DNA of 64,000 bases from assembly GCA_033807695.1 (NCBI GenBank), contig CM066308.1, positions 3,844,001 to 3,908,000 of the forward strand. Direction: 5' to 3'. Position 1 is the stretch's first letter; each line of letters opens with the position of its first letter. A model generated the notes under the pieces. It was not told the origin of the DNA and made no database searches. It saw only the letters and a list, made by a program, of their open reading frames with translations. This stretch comes from Daedaleopsis sinensis (lineage: Eukaryota > Basidiomycota > Agaricomycetes > Polyporales > Polyporaceae). The position numbers and the translations under genes were made by a program. This document shows positions 1 to 12,082 of this stretch, in pieces.

Positions 1-1614
1 CGTCCCTATCCAACACCTGAATCAGCCCCTCGTGCCAACTAGAATCCAGAGATTTGATATAGACATCATCAAACGTATCGAGGCCATACAGCTCGTGGCT
101 GAATCTCACGACCAGGGCTGGGCTTCCGACCGTAACGCCGGTAATTGGACGTGGTTCGAAATCGCGATCCTTTCAGACTTTTGGCTTCGCCGCTCAGCAG
201 ACAACACCGTGGCATCTCTGACCTGGAAGTCACACTCAAACCGGTTCCTCACCCCGACATTCGGATGGAAGGAGGGCACGGAGTTCGAACAGACGCACGA
301 CATTATGACAATGCTGAAGGAGGGCGACCGCATCGCAGTTCTGCTTTGTGCCCGGTTCAACGCATGGAGGATTGAGGCGCGCCATGGGTTTCTGTTCATA
401 ACCCTGGCCCAGGAACAATGCGAACGGTCGCCCCCGCCGCCGTACACAGAGACTGTCTTCCGCGTCAAGACCATGCACAGTGTCTTGCAGGAGGTCCGCG
501 CAAAGCTGAAGCCGGCCCTCAAGCAGCTGCCGGAGATGTTTTTCACGTCGGCGGAGGAGCTCGGAGACCGCAAGGCGCCACCGCTCAGCGTGCTGTCTCT
601 CGACGGCGGTGGGGTGCGCGGCATCGTGTCGCTGCTGCTACTCAAGGAGTTCATGGAATGGGGTGCACCTGACAAACAGCCGTGGGAGGTGTTCGACCTC
701 ATCGGCGGCACCAGCACAGGAGGCCTCATTGCGATCATGCTAGGTCGGCTGCGCATGAGTGTCGACGACTGCCTTCAAACATACGACAGTTTCATGACGC
801 AGATTTTTCACACATACCCCTTGAAAAAGTTCTGGTCATTCCTCCTGCATGGCTACTTCTACCCGGTTGAAGAGCTCGAAAGGCTCATCAAAAGTCTGAT
901 CACGGAGAAGCTACCTAATTCCGGCGAGGACGCACTACTCATCGAAGGGGACCCGCGTTGCAAGGTTCTCTGCATGTCAGTACGCCAAGAGGCCGTCAAC
1001 AATTACGCACCCGTCATCCTGCGCAGCTACATAGGCCCAGAGGGGCCTGAGTCGGAGCTACGACACATTAAGATCTGGGAGGCGGCCCGAGCTACGAGCG
1101 CCGCGCCAGCCTACTTCAAGCATATTCAAGTCGGTGACTTCAAGCTTATCGATGGTGGAATTGGGGCCAACAACCCCGTGGGATGGTGAGTTGTTCCCAT
1201 ATCTTCATGATATCGACCCCCTGGTCTTCTCATGCTGAATGAACCTGAAATACCTCCACAAGGGTTTGGAATGAGGCCACCACCATTTTCGGCCCGATGA
1301 GACCAATCGGGTGCATCCTCAGCATTGGCACGGGCATATCACCGAACGTCAAGCTCACACCGTTCAGGATGTGGGGCTCGCACACTGTAGAAAAGGCATG
1401 GGTAGCGGCTGCGACGAACACCCAGCTTGTTCACTTGCTCTTCCAACAACTCATCGACTCTTCACCACCATTCTTCACGCCCAAGTACTTCCGGCTCAAC
1501 GTTTTGAAGACGGTGCATGCAGCGAAGCCGGGGCAGCTGTCATCCTACGCTACTGTCGGCGACCTCGACGACATTCGTTCCATTGAGAAGCTGAGAAGGA
1601 TGACAGGTGACTAG
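1..1614 (+). CDS. Patatin-like phospholipase, 5'-partial, C-terminus interrupted
   Basis: Patatin-family acyl hydrolase (lipid acyl-ester cleavage by a Ser-Asp dyad). The frame is open to the left window edge, so the start lies outside. Exon 1 runs to 1185 and exon 2 from 1263 (intron GTGAGT...AG). The oxyanion motif DGGGVRG is at 602-622, the nucleophile motif GTSTGG at 706-723, and the catalytic Asp motif DGG at about 1151-1159. After the splice comes the usual patatin block ending SIGTG (about 1324-1338). The region before the oxyanion motif is about 190 residues long and I do not recognise a domain in it. The frame stops at TAG 1612-1614. The natural continuation (IAKDEVRMLLES, then an acidic tail to 1970) is open just beyond in another frame; see the finding on the 8-bp insertion. 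The family call is secure. Whether the protein is truncated in life is not. Confidence 0.85.
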
Positions 1615-1970
1615 TTGACTACATAGCCAAGGATGAAGTGCGCATGCTGCTGGAAAGTGCCGCCGAAGCCATGCGCCGTACCCTCGCTGCCAGGCCGGAT
1701 CACGAAGATAGCACAGCTCCATCTATGTCCAGGTTGGGGAACACCGATGTGGAGGAACACGTGGAAGAGGAAAAGGGCCGAGTGGAATCGGAGCACCAAC
1801 AGATGAACGCCAAGGAAGCTGAAGCTTCAAGGGCGTCCACTCCCGCTGCCAATCGGGTCAGCCTAGGCGATGCCGTCGATGCCTTCGATGAGACCCTGAG
1901 GCTAATTCCGACGCCAACTCAAGACTCAGTACTCGAGAGGCAGGGTCGATGGGTCACGGGCCCTGGCTGA
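1615..1970 (+). pseudogene. Displaced C-terminal segment of the patatin gene
   Basis: From about 1617 a reading frame continues to TGA at 1968-1970 and reads like the C-terminal end of the preceding patatin protein: a helical start (DYIAKDEVRMLLESAAEAM), then an acidic, low-complexity tail rich in E, K and S. It lacks its own plausible ATG and promoter spacing. It is out of frame with the upstream exon by exactly the 8 bp TAGTTGAC, which sits between two copies of GAC. I infer it was once, or still is by unusual splicing, part of the patatin gene. A normal intron here would be only about 25 nt long, which is too short. Confidence 0.5.
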
Positions 1971-2938
1971 TGCGTTCAAGTGTGTACTCTGAACATCCAC
2001 GTTTGTCTCTCATACTGAAGTTTGCGTTTGCGTTTGTAGTAGCAAAATGGGATAATGTCACGCCATATCCATCATCGGTCATCCACTTCAGGGCTCCTTG
2101 CCTTGGTATTGCGCCTCTGTCCCGCCCTTTCGCTTCCTGCTCCTCCTGCCCCTAATTTATATCGGACACTCTTCCTTAGTACCAACATACTACTACAATG
2201 CCCTTTACATCCACCCTTGACCTATAGATCGTTCATAAACGAGGTCATAAATTTCAGGCAGCAACACGCGCGCTCAATGCTTTACCACTCGGCGTCTACA
2301 ACTTCAACATGGGCGCCTTTCAGACCTCCCCAAACAACTCCAAACACCCGCCGACTGTCCGAATCCCGCGAAATCCCGATCTCTTCCGACACTTGAGGCC
2401 GCGTCCCGATCTCTTCCGACACTTCATTCCGCGTTCTAACCAGCCGTCACCGCCTCTCTCCTCCCTCCCCGGCGTATTAGCGCAGGCCACTGTCTCCTCC
2501 TGCTCCCTCTGCGCGCCTCCTCCTCATCTCGCCGCTTCAACAGCGCGCTTCCTCTCGCCGCCCCTTACACGCGCCCTGCAGCGTCCCTCCTCCCTCCGCC
2601 CCTTCGTTCGAAGTCTGTGTCATGCCTCCGGCACCGTTCCACCTCACCCGTGTCCCTCCCGTGTACGAACGATGGCTGTTGCGTCATCTCGTAGTCGGCC
2701 TAGAGTCGTCGGCCCAGAGTCGTCCAGTACTCGTAACATATACCCTGACATCGTTTACCCCACGCCATGCCCGCTACGCCCTCTTTGTTGACTTCCTCGA
2801 TCTCTTATGGCACAATATCAATGATAATGTTCAAGGCCAACCTCGCTCACTACTGCGCTGCTTGACATTTCATCTATCTCGCGTGCCACGGTTCCAGTCA
2901 CTGTCGGGATGATCATCTGCAAGTAATGCTTTATTTGG
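1971..2938. other. Intergenic, pyrimidine-rich
   Basis: No gene recognised. The plus strand is strongly C/T-rich from about 2430 to 2660, which produces long but meaningless open frames rich in Ser, Pro and Arg. A short tandem duplication (unit about 30 bp, containing CCCGATCTCTTCCGACACTT) occurs at about 2374-2424. Confidence 0.5.
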
Positions 2939-5900
2939 CTACTTTAACAACATCGGGTGGGGTACCTCCAGTTTAGGCAAGACTATCCTGTGTGTCTCCC
3001 AGAAGTCCATACTCCCGACCTGTTCGTACGCGTCCCATACCTGCTCCCACCGACTTAAAGGCCGACCTATCTTGCCGGCGAGGACTGCATCCCTAACGTC
3101 TTCCGTCCTCAACCCGGTATACATCCCCAGCGCCGCATGCGTCAGGTACACTCGCATGGCTCCGTGCGTCTTGTCATAGATATGATCGGGCCCTCCTGGT
3201 TCACTGTGCCTCCGGTTCATCTCATCTACGAGCTCGCAGATAAGCGCCTCATCGGCGGCGTCGAGTAGCCTGACCGTCCCGTTGCCTGGTATGTTCGGCG
3301 CACCCGCCCGGGCTTCGTAGAACTCCGAGGAACTGGTGAATTCATGCCCTTCTGACCATCGAATTACCCCGTCTTCATCGACTCCTTGGCTTCGCATGCA
3401 TTCAGCCACCAGGTCGTTGAGGTACTTATCGGCACTAGGGTTCGCCCCGGTCAGCACCGCCTCCATTGCTGGGAATAGCGACTTCAAGTGGGATCGCAAC
3501 CGGCGGCGTTTCGGGGACCATGGGTGCACATGCCCGGAGACATAGTGCCGGCGCACCAGATCTGCAGGCCAGCTCATTGCGCATATCTGGCACACATTCG
3601 TGGCACGTGTTAGTTGATGTTGGGCGGTAGCTACGAGCCTTACTTACCTCCTCGCGACGGATGCTTAACCAACGATCTCGATGCTTGTACCAAGACACAG
3701 TGTGTCTTCTCCCTAGCAATGTGTCGCACGCAGCTTCCGCACGCTCCCGGTCGGCATGCCCCATGTCTTCTAAGTCACAGAGAACCACGATCTTCCGGTC
3801 CGGCCGCATGGTCACCAGTCCCTTGAAAGCCTGCACTTCGGTGACTTGCGCAGGGAACCCACGATAGGCACATCCAGGGATCAGTGCCTGTTCGAACACC
3901 AAGATGTGCCAATCTCCAACGACCGGCAGTCTAGTCACACTAAGTCAGCATCGTATCCTCACAAGCCCCCTCCTGGCAACTCACTCGTCAACGGGCATCG
4001 TGTCCGAACTCTCCTGCCTCCCTATCATTGTCCTGCCGCTCCACTCGTTTGTGTAGGTCACTGCCGCAATGGCTTCTCGAGAGCGTCCGTCGTCCTCGGC
4101 GTCGTACGGCTCCGTCCTCGGCGTCGCGACGTCCTCGGCGTCGTACGGCACCGTCCTCGGCGTCGCGACGTCCTCGGCCTCATCGCACGTCCCTGTTGGG
4201 GCCAACACATCATCGCGCGCGGAGTTGGTTGGCCGCTCCCCAGGTAGCGCGGAGGCGTCGATGACCGGTGATGGGACAGCAGTTGGGGCAGGGCAATACG
4301 GGCGGGTGTCCAGATATGCGCCCTCAGGGGAGCTCACACCTCTCATCGCAACGTCCTGCACCTCTGACTCTCCCCGGGCATGCGTAGTCGTTTGTGCCGA
4401 AGGCCCGAAGACATTGTGGTTGTGAGGCGCGGATTCGGCAAGACCCTCCCCTTCACCCAGGCCAGGCAGGGAAATCTCGGCAGCGACCCGCAATGCCAGC
4501 ATGCGACGCATGACCTTGGCAGCCGTGGCGTCGAACTGCCCGTCGTCCGGCTGTCGCCCCACCATACGTTCCATGGCGCACCAAAAGGTGTAGATGGCGC
4601 AGTCCAATGTTGCGCCTTGCTGCGGGATTACCGGCTGGGTGTCCGTGTTATTTGGTGGTATCCGCTCCAATTCACAGTACTCACGTAGACGTCAGTATGA
4701 TCTGCCCAACCTCTGGTCCTGAGATCGCTCTTGTCGCCGTATATAGCTTTGAGCTCATATTGCAGCATCAGGAAAATCCGCTGCGTCAGTCACTACGTGT
4801 TATCTACGAGTGGCCTCAGAATAATGCTCGCACTCACCTTGTATGCAGAGCGCACGCGCCGTTTCTCGAACATGCTATCGTATACGGAGATCAGGTGGGC
4901 CTTCATGTCGACAACCACGCAGATCCAGTGTTTCGCAGGGTGCCAATAGTATGGACACACTATCATCGCCGCCTCGAATACGTTGCGCTGTAACAAAGCA
5001 GTGTCTCCATTAGATCATATCGCCAAGTTCTCGGTACTAGAACAGCGGGCTGGTATAGTTACCTTTGGGAACCAGCGATTGTTCTTTTGCCGATGAGGTG
5101 CCAACCCAACTTCCACAATTGCCGGGTCGCTCACACCTGCTGCCTTGTGCAGCGTCCAGGTTTGTGCGGTGTTCATGCAGATGATGTCGTTGGGGTCAGG
5201 GCGCTCGTCCGACGTAGGGAACGGTCCGAATGACTGGTCCCATATCCCTTGACCGAGGTCCTGAATCACCAACGCAAAGAATGCATCCACTACCCACATT
5301 CCCACCATCTGCCCAGCGACGAGATCGTGCAACCTCGTCCGGTCTATCACCTCATCAGCGACACGCCATTTGCTGGTCGCGTCTCCTAGGGCATACGCCA
5401 AACGCTGTTCGGCATGTGGGCATCTCCCGATGGGTGGATCCCGGCCGACGAGCATAGACTGTGTCTCCCGTCGTTGGTCTGCCGGCATTTAGTGAGTCAA
5501 TGTGCCAGTTCTACGTGCGGTATCTAAGCAAGACAACGGACCATCACAGTGCTCGCCCGGCCCGCGCACCATCGCTTCATGCATCACAGTTATGGCTTGG
5601 TCCGACGGCGACGCCGTTGCCCCAGAAGGCCCGTCATTCGACTCCGATCGCTGACTCGTAGCACCATTCGCTGCGACTGTGGGCCTCAAAGCAGCCCGTT
5701 CATCCCAGTGAGCTGCGTGGGCGGTTTCGGTGACGTTGTCGTCTCGCCCGGGGCCTTCCCGCTCATGTTCACGTCCATGGCTCTCGAGCAAGGCTCTTCG
5801 GGTTGCTTGGTTTTCGTCCCGCGGCGCAAACTATGATAACGCAATGCGTGCTCAGTATCGTACCACACTTCGAATGCTACTTGACAATGCAATACCTGCG

Positions 5901-8900
5901 CCCCTATCTCTTCCCAGGCCACTGTGGTCGGAACATCCGCGAATATCTCCCTCACGCGGTCTGTCGATAGGCCATCAGCATCGTCTACGAATGCCTGCCA
6001 TATGTCCGCGAGCCTGTTTTTCAACTCAGACACCGTCCAAGTGCATGTCGCCATGTCTGTCGGCTGAACCCCGAGCAGCATCGCCCACGCAAACCACAGC
6101 GACCAGAAGCCGCACGAAGCGCTGTCCGTCTGGAGCCCAGTGGGAAAATTCTGAGGGTGCGTGTGCACTCCGCGGGGTGCCGTTTGTAGCTGCGGGTCAA
6201 TCTGTTTGGCAAGGTACTGTCAGTGTTCTTCCCGCCTCTAGTGAAGAAGAGACTTACCAGAGCGTCATTAGGATCGGCCATGATCTCGCCATTCGTGTCC
6301 TGCCAAGCACGCAACAGCTGGCCTAGTGCCACCCCTTCTGGGATTATGGGCTGACTCGCTTGCCCGAGGGAGTTCCATGTAGAGATGTGATAAATCTCCT
6401 CGCCGATGTCATGACACTGGATCACCCAGTGAAAACCCTCCAGGTGGCCGAAAACGAGGTGATTGACACGACCCTCTTCTCGACTCGCGATCAACTCCGC
6501 CAGGGCAGCATGTCCACATCCCTGTAGCTGTAGGTTCGATTAGCTGGGGCGTCGCATGAATCCGGAGGTCAGGGACATGTTTCGCACCGTCTCCATCAGA
6601 AAGGACCCCGTCCGTAGCTGGTCGCGCACGAGCAGTCTTTGGAGGCCCTCGTCCGGGGTCTTCACGTATATTATTCCACGACGCCGTGCCAGTATGGAGT
6701 TGTTGAGAATCTGCACGAACATTAGATACTCATCGTGTCGCAGAGTATACGTGGGGGACCGCCAGTGCTCGAAGGTCATGTTTTCGATCATTAGGTCTTC
6801 CGGCGACCGCCACTCTTCGAAGGTCAGGCTCTCGATGCTTTCTTCCACCTCGCTCAAGGTCCCAATGTGGCGTGAGTCCGGCACTGGATTGCGATGAGCC
6901 ACTTCCTGCGCCCGTCGCAACCCTTCGCGGGCCTCCACAGAGTCGGGCATCAGGCTGTCGACAGCCAGTCGGATCCCCGCGCGCTGGCCACGCTTCTTCG
7001 AAAACTTCGGGGCCGCGTACACGCCAGGCCTGATACGTGTCTGAGTCGGCGTGAACACGTCTTCATTTCGAGTCTTCCTCGTCCGGCGGCCCGGCTGAAT
7101 TGGCTCAGTGCGCGCTGGTCGACCTGGGGTAGTCGTGAACGCTGTCATCGGTGTCAGTCGAGTTCGTCCTCACGCAGAAGTTCGTATCACCTGAGCCGAC
7201 ACCCTGTGCCCCTAGTTCCTGCATGGCAGCTTGGGTCTCTTGTTGCTTCATTTCCCGGGCCTCTTGCGCGGCCAGCCTGCCGTAGATGGACTTGAGCTCT
7301 TCCGCCCAGATGAAGTCCGACACCATCTTGCCCTGGCGCTGCTCCCCACGCGATTTTTTGGACACTCGGCTAGGCCGCTCTTTACGCTTCTCGTTTTCGA
7401 CTTCGGTATCTGTGGGTATCACCCGATTATTACAAAGGTCCTTAACGACTGTTCATCGTACTAACCTTGCCACTCTTGTATGGACCCTGATCCTTGGTAT
7501 AGCACGCACGCTTTCAGGTGTGCACACTGCTTCCCCGATTGTTGGAATGCACTACAAGGGCAGGCGGGGGGCTGCAGCGTCACTCTCCTATATTTGCCTG
7601 ATTCCGAAGAGTCGGAGCTGCCATCGTACGTGAGTAACTTCTAAATCTCCGCCTTATGTAGCAACTGACCTTGCAGCCAGGACCGTGTATGAACCATCCG
7701 CATTAGCGGTGATTCGATCTTGCTCCCATATTTCATACGCAGCGGCGTTCAAAGCACGCACTTGAGGAGCTGGCGTGCGATCATCTGTCCCCCAAATTCG
7801 AAAGTACGGTAGGAATTCGAAAAGAATGATGATGATAAGGCGGTCCAATCTGCGTGACACATGTCAATACAGTATCAGCGGTGGAGGATGATTGCTACCT
7901 CTTGTTCTTGCGACACTCTAGGAAGACTTGATCAAATGTCGCGAAAGCACGTTCGAGGAAGTTGTTCGTGTTCCAAGTCCCATCCCGGGTCTGATCATCA
8001 GGCAGCCCAATGTCGGTGAAAGCCTCTGGGTAACCCCATGTGGTCAGTCTGTGACGTGACGCAGCGCTGCAAGGACGTCTTTCTCACCGATCCAGAACTC
8101 AGTGAACCAGTTGGCCTTGAAATATTCGACCAGGTACTTATATTGCCCTTGTCGCCGCTCGGTATCAGCCTTTGGGTCTGGCATGGCCTTCGGGCCGTTT
8201 TTGGCTCCGGTGTATGACATGATAGCGTCCTTCATTTTCACAAAGAAATGCGCCTTAGCCGTCGGCCACTCTTCGTGCGTTCGACATCGCTGGAGTATGC
8301 GGAAGTGATATATAACCTGGGCCTTCACCTCTAGAGGGATCCGAACACGCTTGGTCTCTCGCATCGGTTGGTCGCAGTCCAGACGCATTAACGCTTGGAT
8401 GACGTGAAACTGGCATAATCTCACGGGAATACCTGGAAAAACTGCGTCCACGTCACCATGAGTATGCCAGGGCCTCTACGGTAGGTGCGTTATTACCTTG
8501 CCGGAGCGCTTGCATTTCGGATATCGACTTGTCTATCATAAAGTGAGAGAAAGGAAGGCCTCCGTGGAGTAGTCGCGTGGCTGCGGTTTCCAAATCATTG
8601 ACTTGCTGGGCCGTGCGTGATTCAATCTGCGCAGTCTCTGCATTGGGAGGTATTACGATGATCAATAGGCACGTCTGTAGCAGAAGTTGTGAATGTATAT
8701 CATACTGGCGACGATCGCTTGCGCTCGTTCGAGAATCTTGGCCGTGGTGGCACGCAGCCACTTCGCCATGGTTTGTGTGCGAATATTGGCGCTCAGGAAC
8801 ACTACACCTTAGCGTTCGACATGGCTGACATTACTAGGAAGTTAAATTCGGAATAGACCTATCCGCGCACCTGGTACAGCGTGCTGCCTTTCGTCGACGG

Positions 8901-10416
8901 TCTGCAACATCGTCATAGCTGCACGGTTTTCGTTCTTGTTGCGCCAACTGGAGTCGACGGCGCCTCCTCGAACCGGCCCATGGAGGATTAAACTATCTAA
9001 GGAGAAGTCATCGGTCAAGGCGCACGTGAATTCAGACAGAGCATCGTCTTTAGAGAAATCATGAGGGGTGTAGCTATGACGGATGTAAGTCATGCAGCCA
9101 TGGCTCAGATAGCTATCGTACTGACTTGAAGACCCGGGAGGGTTCGCGCATGGCCACTAGATGTACTGCAAAAAGTGGGTTGCGGTCAAGTCGCTCTCGC
9201 TGCCTGACCATCTTGAGCATGTTCTGTATTTGCATTGATGTTGGGCGGCGGTGTAAGGGCGGGACGTAGAAATTGGGGGTCTCTTCTCCGTGCGAGCGAC
9301 GATGTGGCCGCGCAGCCGTGAACATAGCCTGCAGCGCTTTTCGACAGGTGTATGAGTTGTAACCCGCTAACTATGTCGGTCCGGACATACCTTTTTTCAC
9401 CACAGATACTTTGACGCTAGCAACACGCAGTCGCTCCAAGATCTGCAATCGGAGTCGACGAGAGGGTTGCAACATGTGCATCTGCGAAGGATTGCAATCC
9501 GGGTGATTGTTTCGCATCCAGATGTGGACGGTCCCGAGGTCGTCGGCGGTGATCTCCAGCTACATGAGCTCGTGCAGTCAGCACTTCGTTTGGGCGAAAT
9601 ATATCCAGCAGGTGCTCACCCGCAGCCGCACATCAGGTCCACACCTACCCCACCTGCCCTTAAATTCGCCCACATCGTTGTCGTCGTCGTTACCCTCGTC
9701 AAAATCGGTCCAAGATTCCGAGCTGTCCCCGTCCTCTTGGTCGCTATCTCCTGGATCTTGACGCTGTTGTGGGGGGTCCGAGTCTTCCTCGCAGACGCGG
9801 TCATGCACGCCTCCACAGTAGTAGTTCCATCTGACTACAGGTTGTTTATGCTTGATGGCATGCGCGACTCGCTGAGGGATAAACCCTTCGCTCTCGTTCC
9901 ATCGCACGATGACTTGACGAGCTCGAGCATCCACGGGGGAATCTCCGGGGTGGCCGATCCAAGTAAGTCTCACAGATCGGCCCTGGTAGAAGGTATGCGA
10001 CAGGTAGTCGTTGAGCTGGGACCATCGTCTCGTAAGCACTTCAGTATTCGTGGTGTGGCTGCGCTCACCTGGTTGTCGAACCATTCCGACACCTCATGAG
10101 ATGGTAGGCTCACAATAAGACGCCAAGACGGGTTGGGAATAGTAAAGCCGAGGAAATCAGGATCTCTTTTGCCTGTAACATGTTCCTCGAACACCGCGAG
10201 CGGATTGCCCTGGCGCATAAGCCTCATTTGAAGGGCGTCGGCGGCACTTAGATTTTTATGGAGGTCCTCGTCGCCTGGATCGTCGGCTATTGCGGAAAAT
10301 GCAGACGGAGAATGTTGTGTCTGGCTCGTTGCGCCCGACGTTCGATACCGTGCCCGTGCACGGCCTCGATGGCGCCCGGAACCCGGGGGAGGTCGTGGAT
10401 TCGATCGAGGCGGCAT
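2939..10416 (-). CDS. Giant Mutator-like transposase fused to two Ulp1-like (C48) domains
   Basis: Exons (minus): 10416-10069, 10015-9620, 9559-9391, 9336-9126, 9073-8871, 8807-8706, 8637-8497, 8441-8088, 8025-7899, 7849-7670, 7617-7466, 7409-7191, 7141-6588, 6527-6258, 6201-5896, 5830-5542, 5478-5063, 4987-4838, 4780-4685, 4619-3985, 3939-3648, 3586-2939. All 21 introns (49-75 nt) keep phase, giving about 2,085 codons without a stop. MULE core: first Asp in AVDSSW (about residue 415), second in MIDKS (about 512), RLCQFHV (533-536), catalytic Glu in TNNFLE (about 666). SWIM finger CPC...CAH at about 763-777. First C48 domain: HW about 1085, Cys in SASCGFW about 1172, but WNS where Asp is expected. 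Second: KHW about 1499, YDS about 1516, Gln and Cys of QGATLDC about 1562-1568. The last 300 residues are unrecognised. Alternative: two genes, the first stopping at 5686 if intron 5831-5895 is retained and the second starting at ATG 5488. The start at 10416 is a guess. Confidence 0.72.
2939..10416 (-). mobile_element. Mutator-like DNA transposon (MULE), ends not located
   Basis: The coding content (MULE-type DDE transposase with SWIM finger plus Ulp1-like protease) identifies a Mutator-superfamily element comparable in content to plant elements that carry an Ulp1 domain. The stated limits are only those of the coding region. I searched by eye outward from both sides (about 2.0-2.9 kb and 10.4-12.0 kb) and found no convincing terminal inverted repeats or target-site duplication. 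The undamaged frame over more than 6 kb of coding sequence suggests recent insertion or continuing selection. Confidence 0.75.
4092..4180 (-). repeat. 39-bp tandem repeat inside the MULE gene
   Basis: Two near-identical 39-bp units (4092-4130 and 4131-4169) plus the start of a third. They encode the 13-residue unit EDVATPRT(V/E)PYDA in the linker after the second protease domain. One base difference between the units changes Val to Glu. An acidic, proline-containing linker is the likely structure. Confidence 0.9.
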
Positions 10417-12082
10417 GAAGTCTAGGGGTGTGCGCAGAAGACAGATACACTGGGCATGCAAGTCGCCGCGTAGTGGTGGGTTCAAAATAACGGTGAAAAC
10501 TGGGTACAGTCGATAAGAAAGGCATGTACTGATGTTGATGTATGCATCCTGTGGTGGCGTCGGCTCCGCTACGAGGCCCACGTGGTTTGTTTCATCCCCC
10601 CTCCTCAGGCCAGGTTCCCTCGTCACTGCGGGCCTGTGTTCTGCCAACGCACCCCCTCGGCGCAACCTTGGGTCTTCAGACGGCCTCGCCCACAGGTTTC
10701 CAATTGCTGAGTTCCACCCTAATGGCCGCTGATCAGGCCAGGATAAGAAAGCCCGGCATCCTATGGCGAGGAGGAGCGCGATGATGGCGCACTGGAACCT
10801 GATACACGATGATGTCAATTGGTATGTTGTCATTTCTGCGCGTACCCACAGAGCAGAGATTTTAGCGAGTACTTACCCAAGGCATCTGTCCCTCCTGGCC
10901 ATGCTACGAACTACTCTGTTATGTTGCATGCTCATACGCTCAAGGTGGCTGTGTTCGGATCTGTTCGCTACTAGCTGCGCGATGGGCCGGTAAGTAAGTT
11001 ACCACCAGATGTAACAGTTATTGAGAGCACTCGCTATTGTCGTGATAGCCCTATAGTAATAGTGAATGCCTGCGAGTCTTTACCTAGCGACGACCAGAGC
11101 GTAGGGTGGTTGAACACTGAGTGCAACGACACTCAGACTGCATACGCGACGGTTCGTCACGTGCTGGGTAAAAGTCTCGTAAGTCCCACGTGGCAAGGGA
11201 AGGACGTTGACGTGGCCCTTCTTGGACTAAACCATCCGTCCTGCTTGCGTGCAACTTGTACCGGGCTTCGTCCACCTTCAGTTCAGATCTCGGATGCCCG
11301 GCTACAGTAACTAAGTGCACCTAGCCCATCGTGAAAATTTTGGCGCATCTGCCCATTCCGCAAACATTCAACACCCAAGGGTCACCACCGCCGCTGGTAT
11401 GTATCTCCAAGTTGGTGCAGCACGTCCAACATCAAATTTGTGGTGGTCCGTACGAAAGGGGCCGTTGGCCCGTTGCTACAACAGTGCCGGTCGTACATTA
11501 TGGTGTGTAGATGCGCATTTCAACTCATATGTTAGTCATGCACGGACGAGGAGACAAGGGACGCAACATGGTCATCCCCGTCGGTCGGTCGCCCTATTCC
11601 AGAGTTTCAGCATCTAGCAGTGAATAACGTATATCTTCTATCTCTCAAATCCCAGTCTGCATGGCTGACACGCCTGCACAAGGGTATAAGTCACACCAAT
11701 TGCAGACCAACGCCAAAAGACGTATGTTGCGGTCAGCACCGATCAATGCCGCGGGTGAGTAGCATGCCAGACGGCGGCGCGCGAGCGGACCTCCACTGAT
11801 CGGGCTTGCTAGCCAGGGGCACCGTTGGATCTGGTTACCGTCGGGTGCGAGGTCTACGAGCATGCGCGGGAGGGTGGCGGCTCCCGGCCGTTGGGCTCGG
11901 CTTGTTCCTCTCTCCCCCCGCCGGCCGACAGTGACCCTTCAAACCCCCACGTCGCGCGGCGGTCATACACCTTTCTGCTCTATACCCCGCCGCCTACACT
12001 AAGTACTTTCCGTTCGTGACCGCCACGCACGGTGAGATGTTCTCGCACATCCCTACGAAGCCACGCTTACACGGTCTAACAG
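10417..12082. other. Intergenic, no gene recognised
   Basis: Only short open frames, without splice-linked continuation or a recognisable motif. The part next to 10416 probably contains the promoter and right end of the MULE. A frame runs upstream of the chosen transposase ATG to about 10833, so extra N-terminal coding sequence cannot be excluded. Confidence 0.4.

Noticed and set aside
1638..1970. A separate small gene after the patatin gene
   Set aside because: No ATG at its start, and its beginning fits the patatin C-terminus; treated as a displaced continuation.
2309..2791. 160-codon plus-strand frame after the patatin gene
   Set aside because: Pyrimidine-rich artefact with Ser/Pro/Arg composition and no support.
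2898..11935. 11-bp inverted match (GTCACTGTCGG at about 2898, its complement at about 11925) as possible MULE ends
   Set aside because: The match does not extend, no target duplication flanks it, and an 11-bp match between two 1-kb stretches is expected by chance fairly often.
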